From assembly GCF_904849725.1 (NCBI RefSeq), contig NC_058522.1, positions 431,921,529-431,985,528 on the forward strand: a stretch of 64,000 nt of DNA, in the 5' to 3' direction. The notes beneath the pieces were generated by a model. The model did not search any database and was not told where the DNA came from. It saw only the letters and a list, made by a program, of their open reading frames with translations. Shown here in pieces: positions 34,603 through 46,127 of the stretch. The translations under genes and the position numbers were made by a program. This stretch comes from Hordeum vulgare subsp. vulgare. Lineage: Eukaryota; Streptophyta; Magnoliopsida; Poales; Poaceae. Position 1 is the first letter of the stretch. Every line of letters begins with the position of its first letter.

Positions 34603-37600
34603 TCAAGTGTAATAAGGCCGCAAGTGGGCAATATTCCAGGGGCGAGTCGACTCAGCCTCCATGGTTGGCCGATCAGGCCGTAGATCCACCAGATAGTAAG
34701 ACCCGTTGCGAAGGTTTTTGCTGACGACGAACGGTCCTTCCCATGGTGGCGATAACTTATGCATGCCAGTGCGATCTTGTATCAGTCGAAGCACTAAGTC
34801 GCCTTCCTGAAAGGTTCGGCTCTTGACCCGACGGCTGTGATAACGCCGTAAGTCCTGCTGATAAATGGCTGAGCGGGCTGCAGCCAAATCACGCGCTTCC
34901 TCTAAGGCGTCCAAAGAGTCTTGACGCGCCAGTTCGTTGTTCTGTTCCACATAAACGGCGACTCTAGGCGAGTCATGCCATATATCAGTGGGAAGAACGG
35001 CTTCTGCTCCATAGACCAGAAAGAAAGGGGTAAAACCCGTAGACCGGTTCGGGGTGGTTCGGATGCTCCATAGTACCGAAGGCAACTCCTCAACCCAACA
35101 CCCCGGGGTTCGTTCCAAAGGAACCATGAGTCGGGGTTTGAATCCCCGCAAAACTTCCTGATTCGCCCGCTCCGCCTGTCCATTAGATTGTGGGTGAGCA
35201 ACCGCAGAAACATCAAGCCGGATGTGCTCATGACGGCAAAACTCCTGCATCGCCCCTTGAGACAGATTAGTGCCATTATCAATAATAATATTGTGCGGAT
35301 ATCCGAACTGGAAGATCAATTTTTTCAAGAATTTGACTGATGTCTCCGCATCGCAAGCTCCAACAGGCTCTGCCTCAACCCACTTGGTGAATTTATCAAC
35401 CGCCACCAGCAAATGGGTTTTCTTGTTGGATGACATCTTAAAGGGGCCAACCATCTCTAACCCCCAAACCGCGAAAGGCCAAGTGATGGGTATCATCCTT
35501 AGTTCTTGAGCCGGCACATGAGCCTGTCGCCCATAACACTGGCATCCATCGCATCGACGAACTATTTCCTTTGCATTTGCGTGAGCCGTCAACCAAAAGA
35601 AGCCATGACGAAACGCCTTTGACACCAAGGAACGTGACCCGGCGTGATGCCCACAATCTCCGGAATGAATGTCATTTAGAATTATGCACCCTTCTTCGGA
35701 GGAAACGCATCTTTGATAAACCCCGGAAGTGCTTCGCTTGTATAGTTCGCCATTGATGATCACCATAGATTTGCTTCGCCGAACGATTTGGCAAGCCAAC
35801 ACTTCATCCGTAGGTAACTCGCCTCGGCTGAGATAGGCTAGATACGGAAGAACCCAATCCGGCGTAACGTGAAGAGCCGCCACAAACTGGGACTCAGGAT
35901 CTGGTATCGCCAACTCCTCCTCTGAAGGCAAACTTACGGAAGGTTTATGCAAGGTATCCAAAAAAACATTGGGCGGAACCGGCTTTCGCTGGGAACCGAG
36001 ACGCGAAAGGGCATCAGCTACCTCGTTAAGGCGCCGGTCGATGTGATCAACTTGATAGCCATGGAAATGACCCGCCACATCAGACACAGCCCTACTGTAA
36101 GCCGCAATCACGGGGTCCCGAGAATCCCAAGTGCCTGAAACTTGCTGAGCCACCAGATCAGAGTCGCCAAAACATCTGACCCGCGTAAGGTTCATCTCCT
36201 TGGCGAGTCGCAAGCCATGAAGTAAAGCTTCGTATTCCGCAGCATTGTTTGTACATGGAAAATGAGTCGGAGGACGTAACAGAATTTATCTCCTTGGGGA
36301 GATACCAGCACCACGCCAGCCCCCAAGCCTTCCAACTGTCTAGATCCGTCAAAATAAATAGTCCAGTATGTGAGATCAGGCCAGTCTTCTGGGACCTGTA
36401 ACTCGGTCCAATCATTGATGAAATCAACCAGGGACTGGGATTTGATGGCCCTGCGAGGGGTGTACCGCACGTGGTGTGGCCCAAGTTCAATCGCCCACTT
36501 GGCAATCCGCCCCGTCGCCTCCCGATTCTGGATAATGTCCCCGAGGGGAGCGGAACTAACCACCGTGATGGGATGCTCTTGAAAATAATGTTTAAGCTTC
36601 CGGCTCGCCATAAACACCCCATACACTAATTTCTGCCAGTGCGGGTATCGCTGCTTGGAAAGAGTTAGCTCCTCACTGATAAAATACACCGGGCGCTGCA
36701 CAGGGTATTCCTTTCCTTCCTCCTTCCTTTCAACGACCACCGCCACACTCACCGCTTTGGAGTTCGCCGCAATATATAGAAGCATGGGCTCTTTCTCAGT
36801 CGGGGCGGCCAAGACCGGCGGATTGAGCAGTTGCCGTTTTAAGGCTTCAAAAGCTTCATCGACTTCATCTGTCCAAACAAAATGGTCAGATTTCTTTAGT
36901 AATTGATAAAGGGGAATAGCCTTCTCTCCCAGGCGGCTTATGAAGCGACTGAAGGCCATAATGCGACCCGCCATCCGTTGGACTTGATTAACAATCGCTG
37001 GCTTCCCAAGGGAAGTAACTGCTTCGATCTTGTCCTGGTTAGCTTCGATTCCGCGCTTAGACACCAAGAAGCCCAACAATTTTCCTACAGGAACACCAAA
37101 GACACACTTTGTGGGATTCAGCTTCATCTGATATACCCGCAGATTATCAAAGGTTTCCTTGAGATCTTCCAATAGTGTTTCCCTCCGGTGGGTTTTAACC
37201 ACAATGTCATCAACATAGGCATGGACATTGCGTCTGATTTGGCCACGGAGGCAATTTTGGATGCAGCGCTGATAAGTCGCCCCTGCACTCTTGAGTCCGA
37301 ACGGCATGGACACATAGCAAAAAGCCCCAAAGGGGTTATAAAAGCTGTTTTTTCTTGATCCTCCACGGCCATCTTGATTTGGTGATATCCAGAATAAGCG
37401 TCCAAGAAGCACAAACGTTCGCATCCCGCCACCGAGTCAATAATTTGGTCGATGCGGGGAAGAGCGAAAGGATCCTTTGGACAAGCCCTGTTAAGGTCCG
37501 TGTAATCAATGCACATACGGAAGGTACCATTCTTCTTGAGCACCAAGACGGGGTTAGCCAACCATTTGGGGTGAAAAACCTCTACGATGAATCCGGCGGC

Positions 37601-37798
37601 CAAGAGACGGGCAACTTCCTCCCCGATTGCCTTGCGTCGTTCCTCATTGAACCTACGAAGATATTGCTGGATAGGTTTTGCCTTTGGGTCAACATTAAGA
37701 TGGTGCTCAGCAAATTCTCTCAGCACACCAGGCATGTCAGAAGGTTTCCATGCGAAGATGTCCCGATTCTGACGGATGAATTCGATGAGCGCGCTTTC
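34603..37798 (-). pseudogene. E5 pol: reverse transcriptase, RNase H, second RNase H, integrase (frameshifted)
   Basis: From 37798 down, RT blocks are LARLLAAGFI, MCIDYTDLNRACPKD, FLDAYSGYHQIKM and the catalytic YVDDIVV. The first RNase H-like region (YIAANSKAVSVA) lacks the usual first Asp. A second RNase H follows (IYFDGSRQLEGLGAG, CFGDSDLVAQQ, NEVADALSRLG), typical of the Tat lineage. Integrase has the HHCC zinc-binding region (HSGDCGHHAG, CDGCQCYG), a core with IIDNGTN and AERANQEVLRGF, and a C-terminal domain ending NIAHLRPYYT-stop at 34603. No chromodomain is present. Single-base deletions shift the frame near 37325 (before the RT active site) and near 36260 (inside the second RNase H). 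The first integrase Asp, normally in GLDMVGP, is Glu (GLEMVGP). The enzyme set is complete but this copy is not active. Confidence 0.9.
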
Positions 37799-38920
37799 CT
37801 ATTTGGGATCCAGACCCGTCCCAATAGTGAACTGCTTGGTTGAGTCGCCAGGGACGAAATCCACCGTTTTAGTGTCATCTGTTGGCTTGAACTTGAGGGG
37901 CGGCTCAGCATCTGTCGTTGGCTTTTTTAGGTGCGACATATCAGCCGGATCAACATTGGCCTGGTGGTATTTGAGCTCCTCCGCAACACAAGCGACTTCT
38001 GCGTAAGCCGCATCCCCTTCTTCACATTCTCTTGCAATCCTCCTATCACCATCAACAGTGATGGGTCCCTTAGGGCCAGGCATCTTGAGTTTAAGGTAGA
38101 CATAGCATGGGCGAGCCATGAATGGGGCGTAAGCCGGCCGCCCGAACAGCGCATGATAGGGGCTTTTTAATTTAACCACCTCGGACATTAGCGACTCACT
38201 CCTGTAATTAGATGCTATTCCAAATGCAACTGTGAGCCTGACTCAGCCTATTGGGTACGCTGATTTGCCTGGGACGATTCCGTGGTTGAAGGCATCAAAT
38301 CTTTCTCCAACAGGTTCATCCTCTGGAAAAGTGTCGAAGTACAAAATGTTGATGTTGCTGCCACCATCCATCAGTACCTTTGACAGGGTATATCCCCCAA
38401 CTTGGGGAGCCATGACCAACGCCAAGTCGCCGGGATTGTCAACTCTTGGCGGGTGATCCTCCCTACTCCATGATATGATCTGCTCGGACCAGTGGAGGTA
38501 TCTAGTTAGTGCCAGCTCAGACACACTGTACGCTCGGTGACTCGCCTTTTTATCGCGCCTGCAAGCATTGGTGGTGAAAACGTGGTAGTGTCCATTTCTT
38601 AACTGCTTGGGATTGCTGCGGAAGCCGCCATTATCATCCTGTCCCTGCGAAGCCCCCTGTGGGGGTGGTTGCTGAAAAACTCCGGGTGGGTCATACCGTC
38701 GCTGGTGATGCACCTGAAACTGGCCGCTGCTTGGCTGCGAGCCACCCTGAGCCCCAGGCTCGGGAAAACCGCCGAAGGGGTTCTGGCGTTGATTGGGCGC
38801 GCCAAACTGTTCCTGCCGCTGGTCCGGGTCGCCGCTTTGCCCTTTTTTGATCGCCTCCGCCCGAAACTCTCGCATCACGTAACAGTCCTCCCAGGTATGA
38901 GTCGCCGGTCCGTCTGCCAT
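37799..38920 (-). pseudogene. E5 gag end and protease (two nonsense codons)
   Basis: It is in frame with gag upstream. It carries a C/H motif (THTWEDCYVMREF), a proline/glutamine-rich linker and a retropepsin with VLMDGGSNINILYFDTF. A TGA at 38243-38245 replaces an expected Arg codon (CGA to TGA, a typical methyl-CpG change), and a TAG at 37799-37801 probably replaces Gln. The reading frame then continues towards RT. Processing would release a D-G-G/S protease acting on the gag-pol polyprotein in particles. Confidence 0.85.
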
Positions 38921-40978
38921 GGCGTGGTGCGGGCAGGGGCCCTTGAGTAACTCATTGTAGTTGCGCGGTTTTTTGCCGCTGTAACCCCTACTTTTCTTCT
39001 GGCGCTGGTTGCCATTATTGGTGTTGGTGTTGGCGACTAAGTCCGAAGACTCTTCCTACTGCCTTCTCTTGCTATTCGCTCCCTGATTATGGCGGTCGCG
39101 TCCCTGGAACCGGGTATAATTTTTGGATGACTCGCCCTTTCTTGGCGAGTTAGTTTTGCCACCATCTTCGCCGGGATCTTTCGTGTCGTCTGCCTCAGCG
39201 TACCTAGTGAGGGTGTCCATTAGCTCCCCCATGTCCTGGACCTTTCGCTTGAGTCGCCCCAACTTCTGCACCAAAGGTTCGTAGTGGCAATTCTGTTCGA
39301 GGATCAGCACGGCCTGGGCCGCCGTAATACCATCTGACGAGTGAATGACTTCCGCGACCCGCCGCGACCAGTGGTGGGCCGATTCATCCGGGCGTTGGAC
39401 GCAATGCTGCAGATCGACTATTGTCATCGGACGCTTGCAGGTTCCTCGGAAGTTTTTAATGAAACGCTCTTTCAATTCAGCCCAAGTCTGGATGGAGTTA
39501 GGAGGCAAGTTCTTTAACCAAGTACGCGTCGTCCCTTCAAGCATCATTGTGAAGTATCTGGCGCAAACTGCTTCGCTTACATCGAGCATGTCCATGGCGA
39601 TTTCATAACTCTCGACCCACAGCGCCGGCTCGAGGTCCGGAGTGTAGTTAGGCACCTTTCTGGGCCCTTTAAAATCCTTGGGCATTCGCTTGTTGCGAAG
39701 GGCGGGGGCCAGGCATGGCACCCCCACTTGTCTGCCGCTCCCCACAAGAGGCGCTGGGGCAGCCTGGACATCCGGGTGATCCCGTCCTGGCGGGTCTCGA
39801 TGGTCAGGCGAGTCCTCCTGGGGGAAGGGTCGCGGTCCGCTGGTTATAGCGGGCTGGTCCTCTGGCCGGCTCCTGGTGCGGCTTGCCTGGGGAGTGGAGT
39901 GTAGCCTATCTAGGCTGTGTGAGAACTGGGCGTTTTGAACCACCGCCGTCTTCAACATCTCAATGGTGTTCCTTGCCTCTATCTCGGCAGGAGTATTGCC
40001 GTGAATCGGAAGGGATTCCAAATGGCGAGTTGCGGCAAGGACATTGTCCACCGAGTTGGAAAAGTGACCTTGAGGAGTCTGGAATCGGGGAACGCGATCC
40101 ACAGCTGGCTGAAACGGCGGGTTTGGTGGCTGGCCCGGCCTTCCCCCCGGGGCGGCTCCCGCCCCGGGAGTTCGCGGAGTGTCGAACAGGCGGGTCGGGT
40201 TGAGATCAGGGGGCAGACGACCCTGGTGCCTCCGCTGATGGACGGCGTCAGACGCGCGCTGGTGCCTTTCGAGCCGCCAGTTATCGGTATTCAAGCGAGC
40301 TATCTTAGCGGTGATTTGAGCTTGCCGGGTCTCAATCCTGGCGGACTCCACCTCGGCATCCCGCTGATATTTTGCCACCCCTTCTCTTAGCTTCGTTAAT
40401 TCTGTGTTCACCGCCTCTTGGTTTTCCGGTGTGATGGGGGTCGCCATGAGCCTTGTTATTTCCGCTGCTAGCTCCACCAAAATTGCGGCCGGGCTTCTAG
40501 ACATCTCACCAGTTCCAACTCCGCCTGCCGGATTTGGCGAGGGTTGAGTCGCCCCTGCCATGTAAACGGTGATCTGACGGCGAGTCATGTCAAGAACTTC
40601 GGGGTCCATGGCCAGTGATAAGCCCCCAAGGCAGCCCCCATGCAGAGATTGGATTGAATCTGAATCGTCCATAGATGATTCGTCGTCGGTGTTGATCGGC
40701 GTGGTTTCCTGGGTCGCTGAGTGTTCTGGCTCCTCAGATCCCTGCGTGAATCCAACAAAGGCCGAGCGGGTTAGGTTTGGCGTGACGACCGGGCGGACGT
40801 ACCTGGTCGGCTCGACGATGTCGGATGAGGCATCCGGCTCAGGCACGGGCGATCCAATCATGCCGATGAAAACGCTGATCTTGCCGAAGGGGACCCTGTA
40901 ACCAGATTCGATCGAATCCGCCTCGGGCCCCCATAGCGAGTTGTTGATGTAGTACTTCCCACAGCGGCTCCGAGTCAT
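38921..40978 (-). pseudogene. E5 gag (one nonsense codon near the end)
   Basis: It starts at ATG 40978 (MTRSRCGKYYINNSLWGP). A long variable N-terminal part with charged and proline-rich stretches is followed by a capsid domain (ALWVESYEIAMDMLDVSE, WAELKERFIKNFRGTC, ILEQNCHYEPLV) typical of gypsy gag (retrotrans_gag family). A basic tail follows (KGESSKNYTRFQGRDRHNQG). A TAG at 39056-39058 stops the frame, which otherwise continues unbroken into the C/H motif and protease. The 640-residue open part is the longest intact ORF in the window. It would form the virus-like particle core in the cytoplasm. Confidence 0.87.
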
Positions 40979-41045
40979 GAGCCCCGTCGCGTAGCTCCGA
41001 AACCCTGGTAGGCTCCCTTTGAGAACTCAACTCCACCGTGCGCAG

Positions 41046-41064
41046 GCCCCAAGGTGGGCGCCAA
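41046..41064 (-). other. E5 primer-binding site
   Basis: On the minus strand ttggcgcccaccttggggc follows the 5' LTR end directly, as usual for Ty3/gypsy elements. The exact tRNA was not identified. Confidence 0.8.
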
Positions 41065-41065
41065 C

Positions 41066-41574
41066 TGTCGTGGTTTTGTCACGGCAGATGTCCTCGTGAA
41101 AGGACTTAGTGTTGGAGCCATCGCACCTTGGTGGCGACTCAAAGGGGTTGAGCAGAAGCGAGATAGAGATTTACCCAGGTTCGGCCCCTCGTGAGGAGGT
41201 AAAAGCCTACGTCCTGCTTTGTGTTGTATTGATAGAGATTCGATTACAAGGAGGGCGTAACTCGCCTGACCTAGCACTCGATGATTTCTAACACGCCCTC
41301 TTCTTCCCTGGGACTCGTCTTTATATACAGGTCGAGTCCCTAGGGTTTACAAGGGTCCTTTCCTTTATACAAATCGTGACTCTTACGATCTCTAAGTCGC
41401 CACCTTTCCAAAGCTTGGAGACCTTCTCTATTATGGACTTTTTCCGGAAGTCGTAAGCCGCCATACAACCTTCGGTCTTACGAGGCCAAGGCCCGAACCA
41501 TATTTTAGATGAATCGCCAGCTTTGGTGACCCGGCCCAACTAGGGCGGGTTATCAACAGATAATATCCCCAACA
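41066..41574 (-). repeat. E5 5' LTR (509 bp)
   Basis: It is nearly identical to 28392-28899. Differences cluster at about 41147-41165 (ggttgagcagaagcgagat here) and around 41285-41375. The terminal sequences match and the target duplication follows at 41575-41579. Confidence 0.93.
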
Positions 41575-41628
41575 ACCACCGTAGTTTCCGCCACCATAGT
41601 TGCTCCACTTTCATCCCCATCCCAGGGC

Positions 41629-42743
41629 TTGGCCACCAAAGGACAGAACCCACAACCCCGTCGATCGTGGCAACAACTCAAGCTCCCCGCCACCGGACAT
41701 CACCTTGGTATGTCAAACACCCCATATATACACCTCGCGCTCTACATGTTCGATGAAATGTCCAATGTGAGGAAGGATCATCGTGGACAACTTTTCTTCT
41801 CTCCTCTACATAAGTGTATGGCTGCTCTAAGGATGCTTGCTTATGGTAAATCCACAAATGCAACTAATACTAAAATCCAGATGGGTGAGACCACGGTCGT
41901 GAACACCACGATGCAATTTACATGCATTGTGGTGAAAGTGTTTGGACGAGAGTACCTGATAGGGCTAGTTGTGGAGGACACAAAAAATGTTGATAAATCG
42001 AGAGGATTCCCATGTATGCTAGGTTCAATTGATTGCATGCACTAGCAATGAAAGAACTGTCCAAAAGGTTTGCATGGACAATACCAAGGTCGCGTCAAAG
42101 AATCCACCCACATACTTGAAGCAATGTCATAGATGAATTTGTGGATTTGACATGCTTTATTTGGCACACCAGGTTCGCTCAATGACATCAATGTGCTCCA
42201 ACAATCACTTGTATTCAGGAGCTTTATGATGGGGAAGCTCCACCATGCAACTACACCCGACAACATGCTCAACTTCAACATTGAGTACTACCTTGCATGT
42301 GGTATCTATCCTTGGTGGGTGGCGTTTGTGGAGACAATATCTGATCCCCAAGGAAACAAACAAAGCCACTTTGTAACAATGCAAGAGGCAGCTAGGAAAG
42401 ATGTGGAGTGGGCATTTGGAGTGCTTCAAGCTCACTGGGGTATTGTTCGTGGAGCTGCGATGATGTGGAAAGCGAAGGCACTTTGGCAGCTCATGACATG
42501 TTGTGTTATCTTGCACAACATGATTATCGAGGATGATGATGAAGGGGTAGTCCACACGAATAGTTTTGAGAAGACCTGTGCAATAATTTTGAGAAGCCCT
42601 GTGTCGAGGTCGGCCACCCGAAATAAGAGACGGAGCACATTGCTAACTTTCTAAAGATGCATCGACAACTACAAGATCAACAGAGGCATATGCAACTTTA
42701 GGATGATCTTGTGGAGCATATGTAGACCCACACTACAAATCAG
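41629..42743 (+). pseudogene. PIF/Harbinger transposase pseudogene
   Basis: The translation resembles the plant Harbinger transposase family (Plant_tran, PF04827, DDE superfamily): MAALRMLAYG, RGFPCMLGSIDCMH, NDINVLQ, CGIYPWWVAFVETIS and EAARKDVEWAFGVLQAHWGIVR. These hold all three expected catalytic acids (D in GSID, D in NDIN, E in DVEWAFG). The same frame runs through from 41629 to 42654 but has four stops: TAG 42043-42045, TGA 42049-42051, and a TAG and TGA about 90 and 110 bp later. Three of the four sit at conserved Trp positions (TGG to TAG or TGA). The end (MHRQLQDQQRHMQL) is frameshifted. The N-terminal part is poorly conserved. A PIF transposase would act with a Myb-like partner, which I do not see. 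Confidence 0.85.
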
Positions 42744-43010
42744 TAAACTTTACATTTAATTTATCAGTTACGCATTATGAACAAATTTATGCTTGAACTA
42801 TGTTTAAGTTATTGAACTATGAGTAATTTGTATTTATGTGTACTACCTATTGTTTGGTCAAGATGATCAACATGTGTTTATATGGTTTTGATATTTCACA
42901 TATGGTTTTGATGTTTCAGAAATAGAGATTGTTGCTGCAAGATGAGTTATTGAACGATCACCCGGTCATTATCCGTGGGCATGTCCGATTGTGAATATGT
43001 AAAGACCCGG
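42744..43010. other. AT-rich sequence after the Harbinger pseudogene
   Basis: AT-rich, with two copies of tatggttttgat; probably the 3' flank of the Harbinger element. No terminal inverted repeat pair could be fixed. Confidence 0.4.
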
Positions 43011-43013
43011 TTA

Positions 43014-43444
43014 GGGAATCTCCAACCGTTTGGCCCTCAGAAGGCATTCTTTTCGCCGCTTGGGGGGCTGTCGGCAAAAATTTTGGCCCGGGGAGGCAAA
43101 TATTTTCACTCGTTGCGTCCCCGAGGAGTCGTGTTTATGTGTGCGTGGAGGGAGAGAGAGAGGACGGGTGTGTGTGGAGGAGAGCACATGGGTGGGCCAG
43201 GGAGAAAAAGAGAGGAGAGAGGAGAGAGAGAGAGACGGTGGCAGGTGGGCCAACACCTTCATGCGAGCGAAATTAGCCCCCCCCCCCCCCAGGTGTCCCC
43301 GGCTCCCTGGGTTTGCCTTAGGGCATTTTTTGGTCAAAGTCGACAAAAATTATGAAACCGGGGACGTGATTGGGCGATTTAATTAACGTTGATGATTAAA
43401 AAGTGCTCTTAGGGGGACTATTAGGGGCGCGACTCGAGATGCTC
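43014..43444. mobile_element. Harbinger-like MITE or deletion derivative
   Basis: The ends are gggaatctccaaccg and, reversed, gagcatctcgagtcg, flanked by TTA at 43011-43013 and 43445-43447, the usual Harbinger target duplication. The TIRs match only in part. The inside holds a GA-rich stretch and a C-run and has no coding capacity. Confidence 0.45.
43148..43293. repeat. GA-rich microsatellite and C-run
   Basis: Interrupted (GA)n from about 43148 to 43238, then a run of 14 or more C at about 43278-43291. Confidence 0.85.
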
Positions 43445-43628
43445 TTAGGCAATTGGGGTTGTAGATGCTCTAATCGCCCTATGTGAAGTATTGTGAGACG
43501 GAGCGAGATGCTCTTAGGAAATTAGGGTTGTAGATGCTCTAGTCGCCTTGTGTGCAGTATTGTGAGATGAAGCCACATGCTCATAGGCAATTGGGGTTGT
43601 AGATGCTCTAATCGTCGCGTGTGCAGTT
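43441..43628. repeat. 70-bp tandem repeat, 2.7 copies
   Basis: Units start at about 43441, 43510 and 43580 and share gctcttaggcaattgggg, gtagatgctcta and tattgtgaga. Each unit repeats the MITE end motif gatgctctta. Confidence 0.85.
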
Positions 43629-44695
43629 TTTTTAAATGTCAGCAGGATCACTACTAAATTCATTGAACACAAGAAGGATTGGTCCTGTTTATAAGGAAAA
43701 CCGGGCCCAAAAACCATACAAGAGTTGCCATCCGGCTTACAACGCACAACCACACGCACGAAAACAAGGGCAAGCCTTGCCTAAACCCTGCCAAGATGGC
43801 GAGAGATCACGACACAGTGACACAAGACCGCTTCACAACCGAAGTAAACAACTCAAAGCACAAATCGAACCCCAAGCAAGCATGTGTCAACGTACAAACT
43901 ACCCATGACGCCGAAAAGAGAGTGGCAAGTGGACAGCAGGACCCGACTAGACTCGAGGAAAGCATCATCGAAGAGATGCCGCCTTAGTGTACATTGCGCC
44001 CTAGGGGCCCACGTTCTAAGTGGAGGTCAGCACTAGCACCAAACACTGTAGTAGGACTCCACGAGCAACTCGAACAGTGCCTCCAAGAAGGTAACGACGT
44101 CATAGCGCCGCCACTGCCTGAACCAGCTTGCTAGATCTAGGGTTTCCGCCGTTGCACGGGAGGAGGATGATAAGGGCCTAGACAACGCCTTCAAGAAGGT
44201 CACGGCTCCCGCGGGCGTCGCCGTCGTCCGCAACAGCATCGGATTTCTCCCAGCCCAACATCATCCCCACACATCCACACAGAGGCCATTAAAAGCGAGT
44301 AGCAAGACCACACCACCGACGAGAGGCCATTCCATACCGCTCGCGGGGGGACGATGGGCACCTCAAGCAACTATGAGGACACACCGACAATGCTGCCAAT
44401 CCTACTTTCGCTTCCCCGCATCGGATGGGTGGATGCAGCGTCCATCAACGACGCCATTCGTCATCCGCCGGTCACCATACCCTCACGCCATCACCTGCCA
44501 CGGCACGCCGAGCCGGCCTCAAAACCGAATGTGAGACGGAGCGAGGTACGCGTGTTGTGGTGCAGATTCCCTTTAGCTGGCCTACGTTACATTGGTTCGT
44601 TGTCTTTGGCCGTGGTCAAGTCACGTTGTCATGCCATTGATTATTCATGTGTTTTCCTTTGGTAAACGCTTCCACCCGCCGGTTCGGCCTGTCGC
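43629..44695. other. Unassigned GC-rich region
   Basis: Moderately GC-rich, with phrases such as gcctccaagaagg and gatctagggtttcc that recall 5' parts of Triticeae transposons. Only short ORFs without recognisable domains; I could not name the element. Confidence 0.35.
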
Positions 44696-44699
44696 ACGC

Positions 44700-45190
44700 C
44701 TCGCTGGCAGATGCTTGCAACATTTTTCTGTCAAAATTGCTGCAACCGTGTGTTTTTCTGATACAAACGTTTTCCATGCAGCTTTTTTCCTCGTGTAAAT
44801 TTGTTGCAACCAACGTCATTTTTGGTGCAAGCGTTTTTTCTACATTTGTCTAGTAAAAAAGTTGCATATACGTTTGGTTGCAACTCCAGTTCGTCGGATT
44901 TTTCGTTACAATCGATGTTTTTTACTTTTGCTACAACCGTGTTAATTTTTGCTACAACCGGCAATATTTTTTTGCTGCAACCGTTCATTAAAAAAGTTGC
45001 ATACACGTTCACGTAGATTTTTGTTACAACCGGCGTTTGACTTTTGCTACCACGCACCATCAGCTTCGTTTTTTGCGACGATCACGTAGATATTTTTTTG
45101 CTATAAATTTTATTTTTTGTTACAACCGTTGAAAAAATTGCTGCATCGCGTCGAATGTTTGCTGCATCGGAAGGAAAAATGTTGCATGGA
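44700..45190. repeat. Dispersed ttgctgcaaccg motif cluster
   Basis: About fifteen variants of ttgctgcaaccg/ttgctacaaccg (and shorter gttgca forms) occur roughly every 30 bp, all on the plus strand, in T-rich context. It looks like an old, diverged tandem array or the body of an unclassified DNA transposon. Confidence 0.6.
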
Positions 45191-46125
45191 GATCCAACGG
45201 TGCGGACGTGCGGGGTTTGTGGATCGTGCGGGCCGCGCGAGGCCGACCGAAACGCGCGGGCGCATATCACTGCCCTTTTCCTTTTCATCACAATCGTTAC
45301 GCATCTGATTATGCGTTAACGACGCACAGATATAGCGCTACTGTTCCGGGTGCCATTAGTGGCGAGGAGACAGTTATGAAAGCAAAGCTGACTGACAGCT
45401 CATGGAGTTGGCCCATGGACTGGACTGCACACCAGCCGCAACAGCAGGACTTCCTTCCTTCCTTGCGGTGCCTGGCTCTTTGACATCAGCCATCCTATTC
45501 CAATCCTAGGTTCAACTGACCAATAAGTGCCAGCCTAACTCTCGCTCTCCACGGGATAATGCAATGCAACGAACATGAGAGCAAAAAATAAAAAAACATC
45601 CTGCCCCTAAGTGCAGCCGTCCACATCAGTCCCCTGCCCAAGAACACCAGCCAGCAGCGGGAGAACGGCAAAGGCTACCCGTAACCATCAAAACCAACGA
45701 GGCAAAGCCTGCATGTCCCATGTGTTGTTCCTTGCTCCGCCCGTGGAGTGTGGGGAGTGGTGCACCCCAACCAAAGATCCTTTGCTGCTTCTGTGGGTGG
45801 GAAAGATCCTGCTCCTTTTCTCCCCATGCCATTTTCTCTCTTGTGGCCGGTTTGTTCCCGGGGAAAGGCGTCGGTTGTTTAGCACCCTTTTAATCCTCAA
45901 CAAGATTAACGATCATGAGTTCATGACGGCGCCGGTGCCCGTTAGACTTTTTCTGTGCGTGCCGACTTTGTTTTTCCTCCAGTCAGTTACGGGACTAAAC
46001 ACATGTCGCGTGGGGGCGATGATGTGACCGTGCTAACGTAGGTGCGGCTAACCATGGCGGCAGAGGCAGTGCGGTTTCGTAAGGTTCGAAAGCAAAGCAT
46101 ATGAGTACGACTCTATACTAAATTG
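45191..46125. other. Unassigned sequence
   Basis: No recognised repeat, domain or RNA gene. The 138-codon ORF at 45611-46027 has no family resemblance that I can see and no supporting context. Confidence 0.4.
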
Positions 46126-46127
46126 TA

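Larger units (their letters stand above)
28392..41574 (-). mobile_element. E5: complete Tat-lineage gypsy element with antisense gene
   Basis: This is a 13,183-bp element with LTRs of 508 and 509 bp, flanked by the target duplication ACCAC at 28387-28391 and 41575-41579. In element orientation: 5' LTR (41574-41066), PBS, gag, protease, RT, RNase H, a second RNase H, integrase, then a long 3' region holding a gene on the opposite strand, then the 3' LTR. The second RNase H and the antisense gene between pol and the 3' LTR are features of the Tat lineage (for example Grande and RIRE2). The LTRs differ at about 13 positions by eye (about 97.5 percent identical), so insertion is recent compared with its neighbours. 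Gag-pol nevertheless already has several nonsense codons and frameshifts. Confidence 0.93.

Noticed and set aside
34902..35282. 126-codon alternate-frame ORF within E5 integrase
   Set aside because: Same-strand shadow of the integrase frame.
45611..46027. 138-codon ORF in low-repeat DNA as a possible host gene
   Set aside because: No family resemblance, no promoter or splice context, and competing frames; not supported.
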